A stretch of DNA of 48,876 nucleotides from Cryobacterium sp. HLT2-28 (GTDB lineage Bacteria; Actinomycetota; Actinomycetes; Actinomycetales; Microbacteriaceae). The stretch's first letter is position 1. Each line of letters opens with the position of its first letter. The translations under genes and the position numbers were made by a program. Below the pieces are notes generated by a model. It saw only the letters and a program-made list of their open reading frames with translations. It was not told the DNA's origin and searched no databases. The stretch is from contig NZ_SOFH01000032.1 in assembly GCF_004402495.1 (NCBI RefSeq), positions 21,432 through 70,307 of the forward strand. The letters run 5' to 3'. This document shows, in pieces, positions 33,992-42,042 of the stretch.

Positions 33992-35268
33992 TGGCACCGG
34001 CGCGCGGGATGCTGACGGTCGCCGAGGCCAGGGCCCGCGCGCTCAAGAAGGTCACGGCCGACCAGCGCGACTGGGCGGCGCTCGGCGGTGAGGATGCCCT
34101 GCTCGAGATCGTGCTGCACCCGCCGACCGAGCGTTCCGCCCTCGCCGACCAGTCGGCGGCGATCGCCTGGGTGCGGGAATGGCAGGCGGTGGCCGGCGAC
34201 GCTACGGCTCCGGCTGCGCCGGTTGGGGTGCCTGCGCTGGTTGGGGCGGCTCCGGCTGTGTCCGCTCCGGCTGTGTCGGCCGCGCCTGTGTCGGCTCTGC
34301 CTGTGTCGGCTCCGGCCTTCTCGGTGACCTGGGGCGGTCGGCAGTGGCCGAGCCTCGGAGCGCAGTCCGTGCCCGAGCGGTGCGTGCTCCGGGGAGCGGA
34401 TGCCATCGCCGCGTTCGCCGGGGCCGCTGCAGGCCGGGAGTGGAGAACCTTGCGCGACCGGGCGGCGGTGGTGCGCGGCGCGTTCGCCGGGCCGGCGGCA
34501 TCCGTCGACGCGCTGGCGGCGGCGATCCGCACCCACGGGCGCACGCTCCAACTGCTCGCGGAGACGGACTTCAGCACCCTGGTGCTCGTCGTGGAGTGGC
34601 TCGCCGAGCACCCGGCCTCCGGCTGGCGCATTCGGCAGCTGCCGATTCGCGGGATCGACACGAAGTGGCTCGAGCGACACCGCGCGGTCGTCGAGAGCCT
34701 GCACGCGGCGGTCAGCGGGCGGCTCTCGCTGGGGCTGCTCGACGCGCCGACCATGGTGCGCGTGCGGTTCCTCGACCCGGCGCTGCGGCCCGGGGGGATC
34801 TGCGACGTGATCGCTCCGGTGGACGAGCTGGCGGCCCTGCCCGTCGCACCGAGCGTGGTCTTCGTGTTCGAGAACCTCGAAACGATGTTCGCGATGCCCG
34901 AGCTGCCCGGAGCCGTCGTCGTACACGGTGGCGGGTACGCGGCACCCCGCCTCGGCCGCATCCCCTGGATCGGGTCCGGGCGCATCATCTACTGGGGCGA
35001 CCTGGACTCGGACGGCTTCGCCATTCTGCACGCGCTCCGCTCCCACTGCGCGGATGTCACCAGCGTGCTGATGGACGAAAAGACGCTGCTCGCCTACCGC
35101 GACCTCTGGGTGCCGGAGCCGAAGGCGGCCGCCGGAACCTATTCGACTCTGACGGCGGGGGAGCAGCGGGTGCTGGAGCGCATCCGTTCGGAGGGGAATG
35201 TGCGGCTGGAGCAGGAGCGGATCCCGTGGGACGTCGCCCTGGAGGTGCTCGAGCGTGCCGTCGCATAA
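33991..35268 (+). CDS. jetD: Wadjet nuclease subunit JetD (DUF3322-DUF2220, TOPRIM)
   Basis: This gene encodes 425 aa. The C-terminal TOPRIM has YWGDLDSDGF with Asp337, Asp339 and Asp341, the metal-binding acidic residues needed for plasmid cleavage, and RYFGxDxxxW-like partner motifs are present in the DUF3322 part. Residues about 68-112 are an Ala/Pro/Val/Ser repeat (SAPAVS, SALPVS) encoded by CTCCGGCTGTGTCGG-type repeats, apparently an expanded loop in DUF3322. With the other three genes intact, the system looks functional. Confidence 0.93.
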   Translation: MAPARGMLTVAEARARALKKVTADQRDWAALGGEDALLEIVLHPPTERSALADQSAAIAWVREWQAVAGDATAPAAPVGVPALVGAAPAVSAPAVSAAPVSALPVSAPAFSVTWGGRQWPSLGAQSVPERCVLRGADAIAAFAGAAAGREWRTLRDRAAVVRGAFAGPAASVDALAAAIRTHGRTLQLLAETDFSTLVLVVEWLAEHPASGWRIRQLPIRGIDTKWLERHRAVVESLHAAVSGRLSLGLLDAPTMVRVRFLDPALRPGGICDVIAPVDELAALPVAPSVVFVFENLETMFAMPELPGAVVVHGGGYAAPRLGRIPWIGSGRIIYWGDLDSDGFAILHALRSHCADVTSVLMDEKTLLAYRDLWVPEPKAAAGTYSTLTAGEQRVLERIRSEGNVRLEQERIPWDVALEVLERAVA

Positions 35269-35395
35269 CGGCCGGCCGCCGCCAGGTAGCCCGGAGGAAC
35301 AGGCGGCGGCTGCGATGTTGCCCGCGGACAGGGCGGTGTGCGTCCCTTCCGTTCAGCCGGCGCTGCAACCGAGGCCGCAGCCGCAACCGCAGCCG

Positions 35396-35477
35396 CAGCC
35401 CGTGCCCGCAACCACAGCCCGTGCCCGCAACCGCAGCCCGTGCCCGCAACCGCAGCCGCAGCCCGTGCCCGCAACGG
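35396..35477. repeat. 19-bp intergenic tandem repeat
   Basis: Four 19-bp units of CAGCCCGTGCCCGCAACCG type, one separated by a CAGCCG partial unit, lie after jetD and before the convergent EamA gene. Nothing else is recognised in the 258-bp gap. Confidence 0.8.
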
Positions 35478-35526
35478 CGGGGGCGGCCTGCGGAAACCGG
35501 CGCGGCCTGGGAGCGCCGGGGACGAT

Positions 35527-36552
35527 TCAGCGGGGCTCGAGAACCTCGCGCCCGAGCGCCGGCAGGTCGAGCACCGGCAGGCCGTGCGCCGGCAGGTCGT
35601 GCGCCGGCAGGTCGAGCGTCTCGGCGGCGATGACGGGGAATTCGTCGGCGGAGCCCGCGGCCCGCACGGCCGCGATGCCGCCGAGGATCAGCGCGCCGCC
35701 GAGGAGCTGGAGGGGCATGAGCTGTTCGCCGAGCAGGAGCCACGCGAACAGCGCCGCGAAGACGACCTCGAGCAGGGAGACGAAGGAGGCCAGCCGCGAC
35801 CCGAGCGCCTCGGCCGCGGTGATGCCGGCGACGTAGGCGATCGCGGTGCTGACCACCGCGACGATCACCAGCGGCACCCACCACGGCAGCTCGAAGCCCG
35901 CGAGCGGGAGGTCGCCGAGGGTCACGGTCAATGGAAGCAGACCGCTGACACCCAGCAGCCCGAGGATCAGGCCGCCCAGCACGAGACCGGAGGCCGCGAA
36001 CGCGACCGGCGGGAGTCCGTCGCTGGGACGGGCCGCGACGACGAAGTAGATCGCGCAGCCGACCATGGCGAGGAACGCGAACGTCAGGCCGGCCGGGTCG
36101 ACGGCGCGAATGGCACCCGGGCCGATCACGAGCAGCAGCCCGCCGACGGCGAAGGCCGAGCCGACCAGTACCAGGGCGCGCGGGATGCGCCGGGTCGTCG
36201 CCCACACCACGCCGACTAGCAGCAGCGGCGCGAGCAGCTCGATCAGCAGCGCTGTGGCCACCGGAATGGTCTGGATCGCGGCGAAATAGAAGAGCTGGGT
36301 GACGGCGACGCCGACGACGGCCATCACGAGCACCCGCCAGCGTGCCCGCCACAGGGCGGACCAGCGGCCGCGCAGTGAGACGAGCGCGATCGGCAGCAGC
36401 ACGAGCCCGCCGACGACCACGCGCGCGGTGACGGCCGCGGTCGGGGACCAGCCCGACTCGAGCAGCGGTTTGATGAAGGCGCCGGAGGTACCGAACGTGA
36501 CGGACCCCAGCACCGCGACCGCCAAGCCGCCCGACGTCGACGAGATCTTCAC
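35527..36552 (-). CDS. EamA/DMT-family exporter
   Basis: This gene encodes 341 aa from a GTG start preceded by GGGAGGAG. It has ten predicted transmembrane segments in two EamA repeats (N-terminal GSVTFGTSGAFIKPLLE, C-terminal AYVAGITAAEALGSRLASFVSLLEVVFAALFAWLLLGE). The cytoplasmic tail holds an expanded DLPAHDLPAHGLPVLDLPALG repeat. It is probably a drug or metabolite exporter and is divergent from a CGNR regulator. Confidence 0.88.
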   Translation of the reverse strand: MKISSTSGGLAVAVLGSVTFGTSGAFIKPLLESGWSPTAAVTARVVVGGLVLLPIALVSLRGRWSALWRARWRVLVMAVVGVAVTQLFYFAAIQTIPVATALLIELLAPLLLVGVVWATTRRIPRALVLVGSAFAVGGLLLVIGPGAIRAVDPAGLTFAFLAMVGCAIYFVVAARPSDGLPPVAFAASGLVLGGLILGLLGVSGLLPLTVTLGDLPLAGFELPWWVPLVIVAVVSTAIAYVAGITAAEALGSRLASFVSLLEVVFAALFAWLLLGEQLMPLQLLGGALILGGIAAVRAAGSADEFPVIAAETLDLPAHDLPAHGLPVLDLPALGREVLEPR

Positions 36553-36599
36553 GATGTCTCCTCCCGGAGTGCTGCATGTTGCGGTCTACAATTGATGAT

Positions 36600-36622
36600 G
36601 ACCATAACAATATGCGATGGTC
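36600..36622. promoter_or_regulatory. Inverted repeat in the EamA/CGNR divergent promoter region
   Basis: GACCAT-N11-ATGGTC has perfect 6-bp arms and lies 14 bp before the CGNR start and 48 bp before the EamA start. It is the likely operator of the CGNR protein. Confidence 0.5.
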
Positions 36623-36636
36623 TGTTAGGAGTCAAC

Positions 36637-37191
36637 ATGCAGTTTGCCCATGACACAGAGGAGGCTCTGGAGTTCGCCGTTGAGCTCGGCAACACCGATC
36701 CGGCGGCCTCCCGCAGCGGCACCGACGAGCTCGCGACCCTCGACCAACTGGCAGAGTTCCTCGCCCAGTACCCCTTCTCCGGACGCATCGACGGGGACGA
36801 ACGCGAGCGGCGCGACGTGCTGCGCGCCCGCGATCAGGTGCGGCTGGTGTGGGCCCTCGATCGTGACGACGCCGTTCTCCAGGTGAACTCAATGCTTGCG
36901 GCGGCGCACGCGCTGCCCTACCTCGCCCGGCACGACGGCACCGACTGGCACCTGCACGCGACGACGCCCGACGCTCCGCTCGGCGAACGGATGCGCGTGG
37001 AGGCCGCGCTCGCCCTGACCGACGTGATCCGGATGGACGAGATGCAGCGCCTGAGGATCTGCGAGGCCGACGACTGCGAAGGCCTCATCCTCGACCTCTC
37101 CCGCAACGGGTCCAAGCGATTCTGCAGTGCGCGCTGCGGCAGCCGGATGAACATGATCGCGTTCCGCAAGCGGAAGGGCGCGCAGGCCTGA
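36637..37191 (+). CDS. CGNR zinc-finger (ABATE-type) regulator
   Basis: This gene encodes 184 aa from ATG 36637 with TTAGGAG. The N-terminal ABATE domain (FAVELGNTD...LDQLAEFLAQYPFSG) senses a ligand; the C-terminal zinc finger has CEADDC and FCSARCGSR. The signature is CGSR instead of CGNR. Such proteins usually neighbour and control a transporter, here the divergent EamA gene. Confidence 0.87.
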   Translation: MQFAHDTEEALEFAVELGNTDPAASRSGTDELATLDQLAEFLAQYPFSGRIDGDERERRDVLRARDQVRLVWALDRDDAVLQVNSMLAAAHALPYLARHDGTDWHLHATTPDAPLGERMRVEAALALTDVIRMDEMQRLRICEADDCEGLILDLSRNGSKRFCSARCGSRMNMIAFRKRKGAQA

Positions 37192-37239
37192 CGCCTGCCC
37201 GCATTGTTGCGTGGGTAGAGACAAGGCCCTGGGCCTCCC

Positions 37240-37258
37240 TATAGTCGAGGGCTATAAT
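37240..37258 (+). promoter_or_regulatory. Leaderless promoter with overlapping inverted repeat
   Basis: A perfect -10 box TATAAT at 37253-37258 lies seven bases before the ATG at 37265, so transcription should start at or next to the start codon (leaderless mRNA). The arms TATAG (37240-37244) and CTATA (37252-37256) form a palindrome across the -10, a likely operator for the HTH-containing product. Confidence 0.65.
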
Positions 37259-37264
37259 TCCGGC

Positions 37265-37717
37265 ATGAGGACGCCGGACCGCATACTCGAAGCCCGCGCA
37301 CGCGCCGGGCTCTCGCAGAGCCAGCTGGCCGTGCGCGCGGGAGTACCGCAACCCAATCTCTCGGCCTATGAAACCGGTCGCGTGCAGCCGCGCCCGGAGA
37401 CTCTGGCCCGCATCCTGGCCGCGACCGCCGAGCGACCATCGGCCGTGTTGCTGCGCGAGCGCGATCGCGTGCTCGAATTGGCCGGCCGTCGCGGCGCCGG
37501 CAACGTGCGCGTCTTCGGCAGCATCGCGCGGGGCACGGATGCCGTCGGCAGCGATATCGACCTCCTTGTCTTCTTCGCCCCCGAGGCCTCCATCCTCGAT
37601 GCGGCCGGACTCGTCCTCGACCTCGAGCAACTCCTCGGCGTGCACGTCGACGTGATGAGCGACCGGGCCGAGGGCGCCATCCGCGACCGGGCCATCGCCG
37701 AGGCCGTGCCGCTGTGA
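37265..37717 (+). CDS. HTH-MNT nucleotidyltransferase antitoxin (MntA-like)
   Basis: This gene encodes 150 aa. An XRE-type helix-turn-helix (LSQSQLAVRAGVPQPNLSAYETG, 16-38) is fused to a minimal nucleotidyltransferase with VFGSIARGTDAVGSDIDLLV (G85-S86, Asp97, Asp99). MntA proteins silence HepT RNases by adding AMP to a Tyr beside the HEPN motif. The fused HTH suggests autorepression through the palindrome at its own -10. It lies 28 bp before the HepT gene. Confidence 0.9.
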   Translation: MRTPDRILEARARAGLSQSQLAVRAGVPQPNLSAYETGRVQPRPETLARILAATAERPSAVLLRERDRVLELAGRRGAGNVRVFGSIARGTDAVGSDIDLLVFFAPEASILDAAGLVLDLEQLLGVHVDVMSDRAEGAIRDRAIAEAVPL

Positions 37718-37745
37718 GCGACCGGAGCGACCGGAGCGAGGCCGG

Positions 37746-38084
37746 ATGACTCACGAATTCGACCGAACGGATGCCCTGCTCGCCGACATCCGTGACCTGG
37801 TGCGCCACGCGGGCCTCATCACGGCGCGCGGCCGCGCGGTGTTCTTCGACCGCGCGGACCGAACTCAACAACTCGCCGGCAAGGCCATCGTGATCGACCT
37901 GCAGACCGCCGTCGAACGACTGCCCGAGGACTACAGAGACCAGCACCCCGAGGTTGCCTGGGCCGAGCTGCGCGCCATGCGCAATTATCTCGCGCAGGAC
38001 TACGCGAACACCGACTACCAGATCGTCTGGAACGCCCTCGTCACCGATTTCCCGCGCCTACTGGTGCAACTGGGGATCGGGTAG
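37746..38084 (+). CDS. HepT-like HEPN (DUF86) protein with altered active site
   Basis: This gene encodes 112 aa. The helical DUF86 fold carries the HEPN signature region RAMRNYLAQDY at 76-86. The RNase motif RX4-6H expects His at position 84 (RNxxAHxY), but the codon is CAG (Gln). Tyr86, the residue modified by MntA in characterised systems, is kept. The likely outcome is loss of RNase activity, although a read error cannot be excluded. Its gene partner is intact. Confidence 0.88.
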   Translation: MTHEFDRTDALLADIRDLVRHAGLITARGRAVFFDRADRTQQLAGKAIVIDLQTAVERLPEDYRDQHPEVAWAELRAMRNYLAQDYANTDYQIVWNALVTDFPRLLVQLGIG

Positions 38085-38193
38085 GGGCCGAATTCCCGCC
38101 AGCCTTGAAGTCCCAGTCGTGCCCCGACTCCCGCCGTCGCCGCGTGGCCGGATTCCCCCAGCGACGCGCATGGCTGTGAGGCGACTGCGACGC

Positions 38194-38286
38194 GCATAAC
38201 TCCTGCAAATTCCGACGGCCGCGCGGGCTGCCCGCGTAATCACGCGGGAGTCTGGAACAACACTGCCGAATTGCAGGAGTTATGCA
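38194..38286. repeat. Long palindromic element, copy B (AATC-loop family)
   Basis: Outer arms GCATAACTCCTGCAAATT and AATTGCAGGAGTTATGC are almost perfect complements. They enclose CCCGCGT-AATC-ACGCGGG at 38231-38249. It lies after the HepT gene. Confidence 0.88.
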
Positions 38287-38480
38287 CAAAGGACGGACGG
38301 ACGGACTTACCGGCTGGCGGACTGACTGAAGGACTGATTGACGAGCGGGCGGGTTGGGGTCGATTGCGGGGATGTGGGCCCGGCGGCGAGGTCGGCCGCT
38401 CCATTTCGCCGGAATGCTTGCGTGGCCGGGTGTTTGCCCGGTAGGTTGAAATCCACGCCATTCGACGAGAGGAGCCGCAC

Positions 38481-38549
38481 ATGATTCGTTCAGATTATTC
38501 AGCATTTAGCTGCATGACCGCCGGCCTCGTCGGCGTCACCACCGACTGA
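38481..38549 (+). CDS. Possible short peptide or leader ORF
   Basis: This is a 22-codon frame (MIRSDYSAFSCMTAGLVGVTTD) with GAGAGGAG properly spaced upstream. It could be a leader peptide or a chance frame, and no family is recognised. The 219 bp that follow contain no gene I can support. Confidence 0.3.
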   Translation: MIRSDYSAFSCMTAGLVGVTTD

Positions 38550-38768
38550 TCGGCCGAGAGATTCCGCCGCCCGTCGGGCGGTGACGCCCTCGACGCCCAT
38601 GCCGAAACCGGTGCCCTCCGCACCGTCGGCGCGATCGCTGCTGCGATCGCTTCCCTGACATCGCACTGACGATGTCATCCCTGTGCCGCTTCGGGCGGCC
38701 CCGCCGGTGCACCGACGGATGCGAGCGCATCCGTCGTGCCTGCACCGTCACAGTGAGGCTCAACCACC

Positions 38769-39077
38769 ATGCATACAACCCTGTCGACCAAGCCCGGTCG
38801 CCACGACCACCCGCCGCAACCGGGGCCCGAACAGGCGCCGGAGCGCCCGCAGCCCCGGCCGCGGCGCGTCGGCCCGATCGATCGCCTGGCCCTGCACATG
38901 GGCGTCGCCCTGATCAAGTAGGGGCGGCGCCCGGGCGCGGTGCGCACTCCCGCTCCTGTTGCTGTGGAGGCGGAGGAGTGGGAAGCCGCTCTCCGCAACC
39001 GTGAGGAGCGCGAGCGGGCCGAGGAGCGCCTGCGCGTGGACCTGCTCGGATACCGGATGACCGTGCCCTTCCGATGA
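38769..39077 (+). pseudogene. Small RRVGPIDRLALHMGVALI protein gene interrupted by TAG
   Basis: From ATG 38769 the frame runs to TGA 39075-39077 (102 codons) with a single in-frame TAG at 38919-38921. The first part ends PIDRLALHMGVALIK; after the TAG comes GRRPGAVRTPAP and then a charged helix (EEWEAALRNREERERAEERL). Similar small actinobacterial proteins have Trp near this position, so TGG to TAG is likely. Function is unknown. Confidence 0.65.
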
Positions 39078-39180
39078 GGGCTAGTGTCGTTCGGCTCCGA
39101 CGTTCGGCGTCCACGGCGGCCTTTCCGGTCGCCGTGGACCCGGTGCGTCACAGCCGGCGGGGGCAGGCCGGCCGCCCCAC

Positions 39181-39276
39181 GTGGCCAACTCAGGAGAATC
39201 CGGCGAGTCGCGGCATCCGCCCGCTGAATCACGCGGCAGTTTGCGGATGCGACGCAGATCTTCCTGAGTTAGCCAC
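39181..39276. repeat. Long palindromic element, copy C (AATC-loop family)
   Basis: Arms GTGGCCAACTCAGGAGAATC (39181-39200) and GATCTTCCTGAGTTAGCCAC (39257-39276) pair, with an inner CCGCTG-AATC-ACGCGG (39221-39236) and an extra stem of GCGGCATCCGC/GCGGATGCG. The design matches copies A and B while the outer arm sequence has changed, so structure is conserved more than sequence. The rest of the 39078-39502 gap shows no gene. Confidence 0.75.
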
Positions 39277-39502
39277 CGTGTTGGTCAGCCACCGTGTTTC
39301 CCCCTTCGGCACGCGTCAGGGCGAGACGTCGTAGCAGCACCGCGCGACTTTTGTATTCTCGGAATGCGCCCGGTGCCCGGCCGGTTACCTCTCTGCACAG
39401 CCGTTTCTTGCAGCCGTTCGTCCGCGCGGCCGTTGCCGGGCCGCCCTGCTGCCGCACCTCGTGATCGCACCTCGTGACCGCACACTTCGACGGGACCTTC
39501 GA

Positions 39503-41002
39503 ATGACCGAAACCGCCACCGCCACGACAGGCACCACCGCCACGGGCACGGATGCCGCCGCGCACGCGGCCGCCGCATCCGCCGCCGAGGCGGCCCTCGG
39601 CATCCGCAACCGGCTGGTCATCACCCTGCTGCTGATCTCGACCTTCATCGTGATCCTCAACGAGACGATCATGGGTGTGGCCCTGCCGCGGCTGATGAGC
39701 GACCTGAACATCACGGCCAGTGCCGCCCAGTGGCTGACCAGCGCGTTCATGCTCACGATGGCCGTCGTCATCCCGATCACCGGGTTCCTGCTGCAGCGCT
39801 TCAACACCCGGCCGGTGTTCATCGCGGCGATGACCCTCTTCAGCACGGGCACGCTGATCGCGGCGCTCGCGCCCGGCTTCGAGGTGCTGCTGGCCGCCCG
39901 GGTCGTGCAGGCCACCGGCACGGCGATCATGTTCCCGCTGCTGCTGACCACCGTGATGACGCTCGTGCCGCCGGCGCACCTCGGCCGGATGATGGGCAAC
40001 ATCTCCATCGTCATCTCGGTCGCCCCGGCGATCGGGCCGACCATCTCCGGCGCCATCCTCAGCGTGCTCGACTGGCGCTGGATGTTCATCCTCGTGCTCC
40101 CGATCGCGCTGACCGCGCTGATCGTGGGCGGCATCCTGATGAAGAACGTGACCACCCCGCGCAAGACGCCGATCGACGTGCTCTCGGTGATCCTCTCCGC
40201 GCTCGGCTTCGGCGGGCTCGTCTACGGGCTGAGCAACCTCGGCGCCGCCGGCGGCATCGCCTCGGTCTCCGGCTGGCTGCCGCTGGCCGTCGGGGCGCTC
40301 GGCCTGGCCCTGTTCATCCTCCGCCAGCTCGCGCTGCAGAAACGCGACGGCGCCCTGCTCGACCTGCGCACCTTCCGCTCGCGCACCTTCACGTTCGCGA
40401 TCGTGATGATGGCGATCAGCATGATGGCCCTGTTCGGCACCATCATCCTGCTGCCGATCTACATGCAGACGGTGCTCGGACTGCCCGCGCTCACCACCGG
40501 GCTGCTCCTCCTGCCCGGCGGCCTCGCGATGGGGCTGCTCGCGCCCACCGTGGGCCGGCTCTACGACCGGTCCGGGCCGACCCACCTGCTCGTCACCGGG
40601 GCGGTCATCGTCAGCGCCGTGTTCTGGGCGATGACCCTGCTCCGCTCCGACACCTCCCAGTGGTGGGTGCTCGCCGCCCACGTCACGCTGAGCTTCGGCC
40701 TCGCCCTGCTCTTCACCCCGCTGTTCACCGCGGGCCTGGCCGCCGTGCGTCCCGAGCTCTATTCGCACGGCAGCGCCATGGTCGGCACCGTGCAGCAGCT
40801 GGCCGGGGCGGCCGGCACCGCGCTGTTCGTGACCGTGATGGCATCCGTCGCCGCGTCACGCCTGGCCGGCGGGGCAACGGATGTCGCCGCCACCTCCGCG
40901 GGAATCCACGCCGCGTTCCTCTGCGGCGCCGTGATCTCGCTCTTCGCGATCCCCGCGGCGTTCTTCATCCGCCGCGCGGCCGGCCACACCCCTCCGGTGT
41001 AA
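39503..41002 (+). CDS. MFS drug exporter, DHA2 (14-TMS) family
   Basis: This gene encodes 499 aa; the ATG at 39503 lacks a strong ribosome site. An Ala/Thr-rich N-terminus precedes 14 transmembrane segments. Motifs include FIVILNETIMGVALPRLMSDL (TM1, family motif D1) and WLTSAFMLTMAVVIPITGFLLQRF, typical of EmrB/LmrB-like proton-driven multidrug exporters. It is followed 35 bp later by an ABC exporter pair. Confidence 0.92.
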   Translation: MTETATATTGTTATGTDAAAHAAAASAAEAALGIRNRLVITLLLISTFIVILNETIMGVALPRLMSDLNITASAAQWLTSAFMLTMAVVIPITGFLLQRFNTRPVFIAAMTLFSTGTLIAALAPGFEVLLAARVVQATGTAIMFPLLLTTVMTLVPPAHLGRMMGNISIVISVAPAIGPTISGAILSVLDWRWMFILVLPIALTALIVGGILMKNVTTPRKTPIDVLSVILSALGFGGLVYGLSNLGAAGGIASVSGWLPLAVGALGLALFILRQLALQKRDGALLDLRTFRSRTFTFAIVMMAISMMALFGTIILLPIYMQTVLGLPALTTGLLLLPGGLAMGLLAPTVGRLYDRSGPTHLLVTGAVIVSAVFWAMTLLRSDTSQWWVLAAHVTLSFGLALLFTPLFTAGLAAVRPELYSHGSAMVGTVQQLAGAAGTALFVTVMASVAASRLAGGATDVAATSAGIHAAFLCGAVISLFAIPAAFFIRRAAGHTPPV

Positions 41003-41037
41003 CGTCGTCTAGTAACGAAACTGGGGGGATTTTCGGC

Positions 41038-42039
41038 ATGACTTCTGCACTGCTCACACCGCTGGACACGCTCGATCGGCAGGCGCGGCCGGCGGCGGGG
41101 TCACGGCCTGACGCCGAGCCGCTCGTGCACATCAGCAACTTCCGGATGGACTTCGGCCGCAGCACGGTCATCCGTGACCTGTCCTTCGACATCAACCGGG
41201 GTGAGACCTTTGGTTTTCTCGGCTCGAACGGGTCGGGCAAGACCACCACGATCCGGGCGCTGCTGGGCATCTACCAGGCCACGGCCGGGGTGCTGCACAT
41301 CAACGGGCGCCCCTTCGCGCCGGAGGACGGCGCCAGGCTCGGCTACCTGCCCGAGGAGCGCGGACTCTACAAGAAGGAGTCCGTGATCGACGTGATGGTC
41401 TACTTCGGCCGGCTCAAGGGCCTCCGCAAGGCGGCCGCCGTGGCCTGGTCGCACGAGTACCTGGAGCGGGTCGCGCTCGGCGACAAGGCGAAGGTGCGCC
41501 TGGACAAGCTCTCCGGCGGCCAGCAGCAGAAGGTGCAGCTGGGCGTCACGATCATGAACGACCCCGAACTCCTCATCCTGGACGAGCCCACCAAGGGCTT
41601 CGACCCGGTCAACCGCAAGCTGCTGATGGACATCATCGAGGACCAGAAGCGCGCCGGCGCGACCGTGCTCATGGTCACCCACCAGATGGAGGAGGTGGAG
41701 CGGCTCTGCGACCGGGTCGTGCTCCTCAAGAACGGTGAGGTGGAGGCCTACGGCACGGTCGAGGCCGTGCAGGACCAGTACGGCGGAACCGTGGTGCGGC
41801 TGCAGTACTCCGGCGAGATCCCGGCATCCGTTCACTACGTGGTCACCCGGCGGGAGAGCACCTACGCCGAACTCACCGTGACCGCCCCGGTCGACGAGGC
41901 GCTCATCCTGCGCGAGCTGATGGATGCCGGTGTCACCGTTCGCGGGTTCACCGCCGGCCGCCCCTCCCTCGACGACATCTTCGTCGCCGTCTACGGCGAC
42001 CAGAACGCCGCCGGCGCCGACGAAACCGCGGGGGAGTAG
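41038..42039 (+). CDS. ABC transporter ATP-binding protein (NatA/DrrA type)
   Basis: This gene encodes 333 aa from ATG 41038 with GGGGGGAT upstream. It has Walker A GSNGSGKTTT, signature LSGGQQQK, Walker B LLILDEPTKGFDP and the C-terminal domain usual for drug/Na exporters. It works with the permease three bases downstream. The DHA2 exporter upstream suggests a joint resistance or export locus. Confidence 0.92.
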   Translation: MTSALLTPLDTLDRQARPAAGSRPDAEPLVHISNFRMDFGRSTVIRDLSFDINRGETFGFLGSNGSGKTTTIRALLGIYQATAGVLHINGRPFAPEDGARLGYLPEERGLYKKESVIDVMVYFGRLKGLRKAAAVAWSHEYLERVALGDKAKVRLDKLSGGQQQKVQLGVTIMNDPELLILDEPTKGFDPVNRKLLMDIIEDQKRAGATVLMVTHQMEEVERLCDRVVLLKNGEVEAYGTVEAVQDQYGGTVVRLQYSGEIPASVHYVVTRRESTYAELTVTAPVDEALILRELMDAGVTVRGFTAGRPSLDDIFVAVYGDQNAAGADETAGE

Positions 42040-42042
42040 ACC

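Noticed and set aside
38550..38768. Additional small genes
   Set aside because: Several short frames exist, but none has both a ribosome site and family-like sequence.
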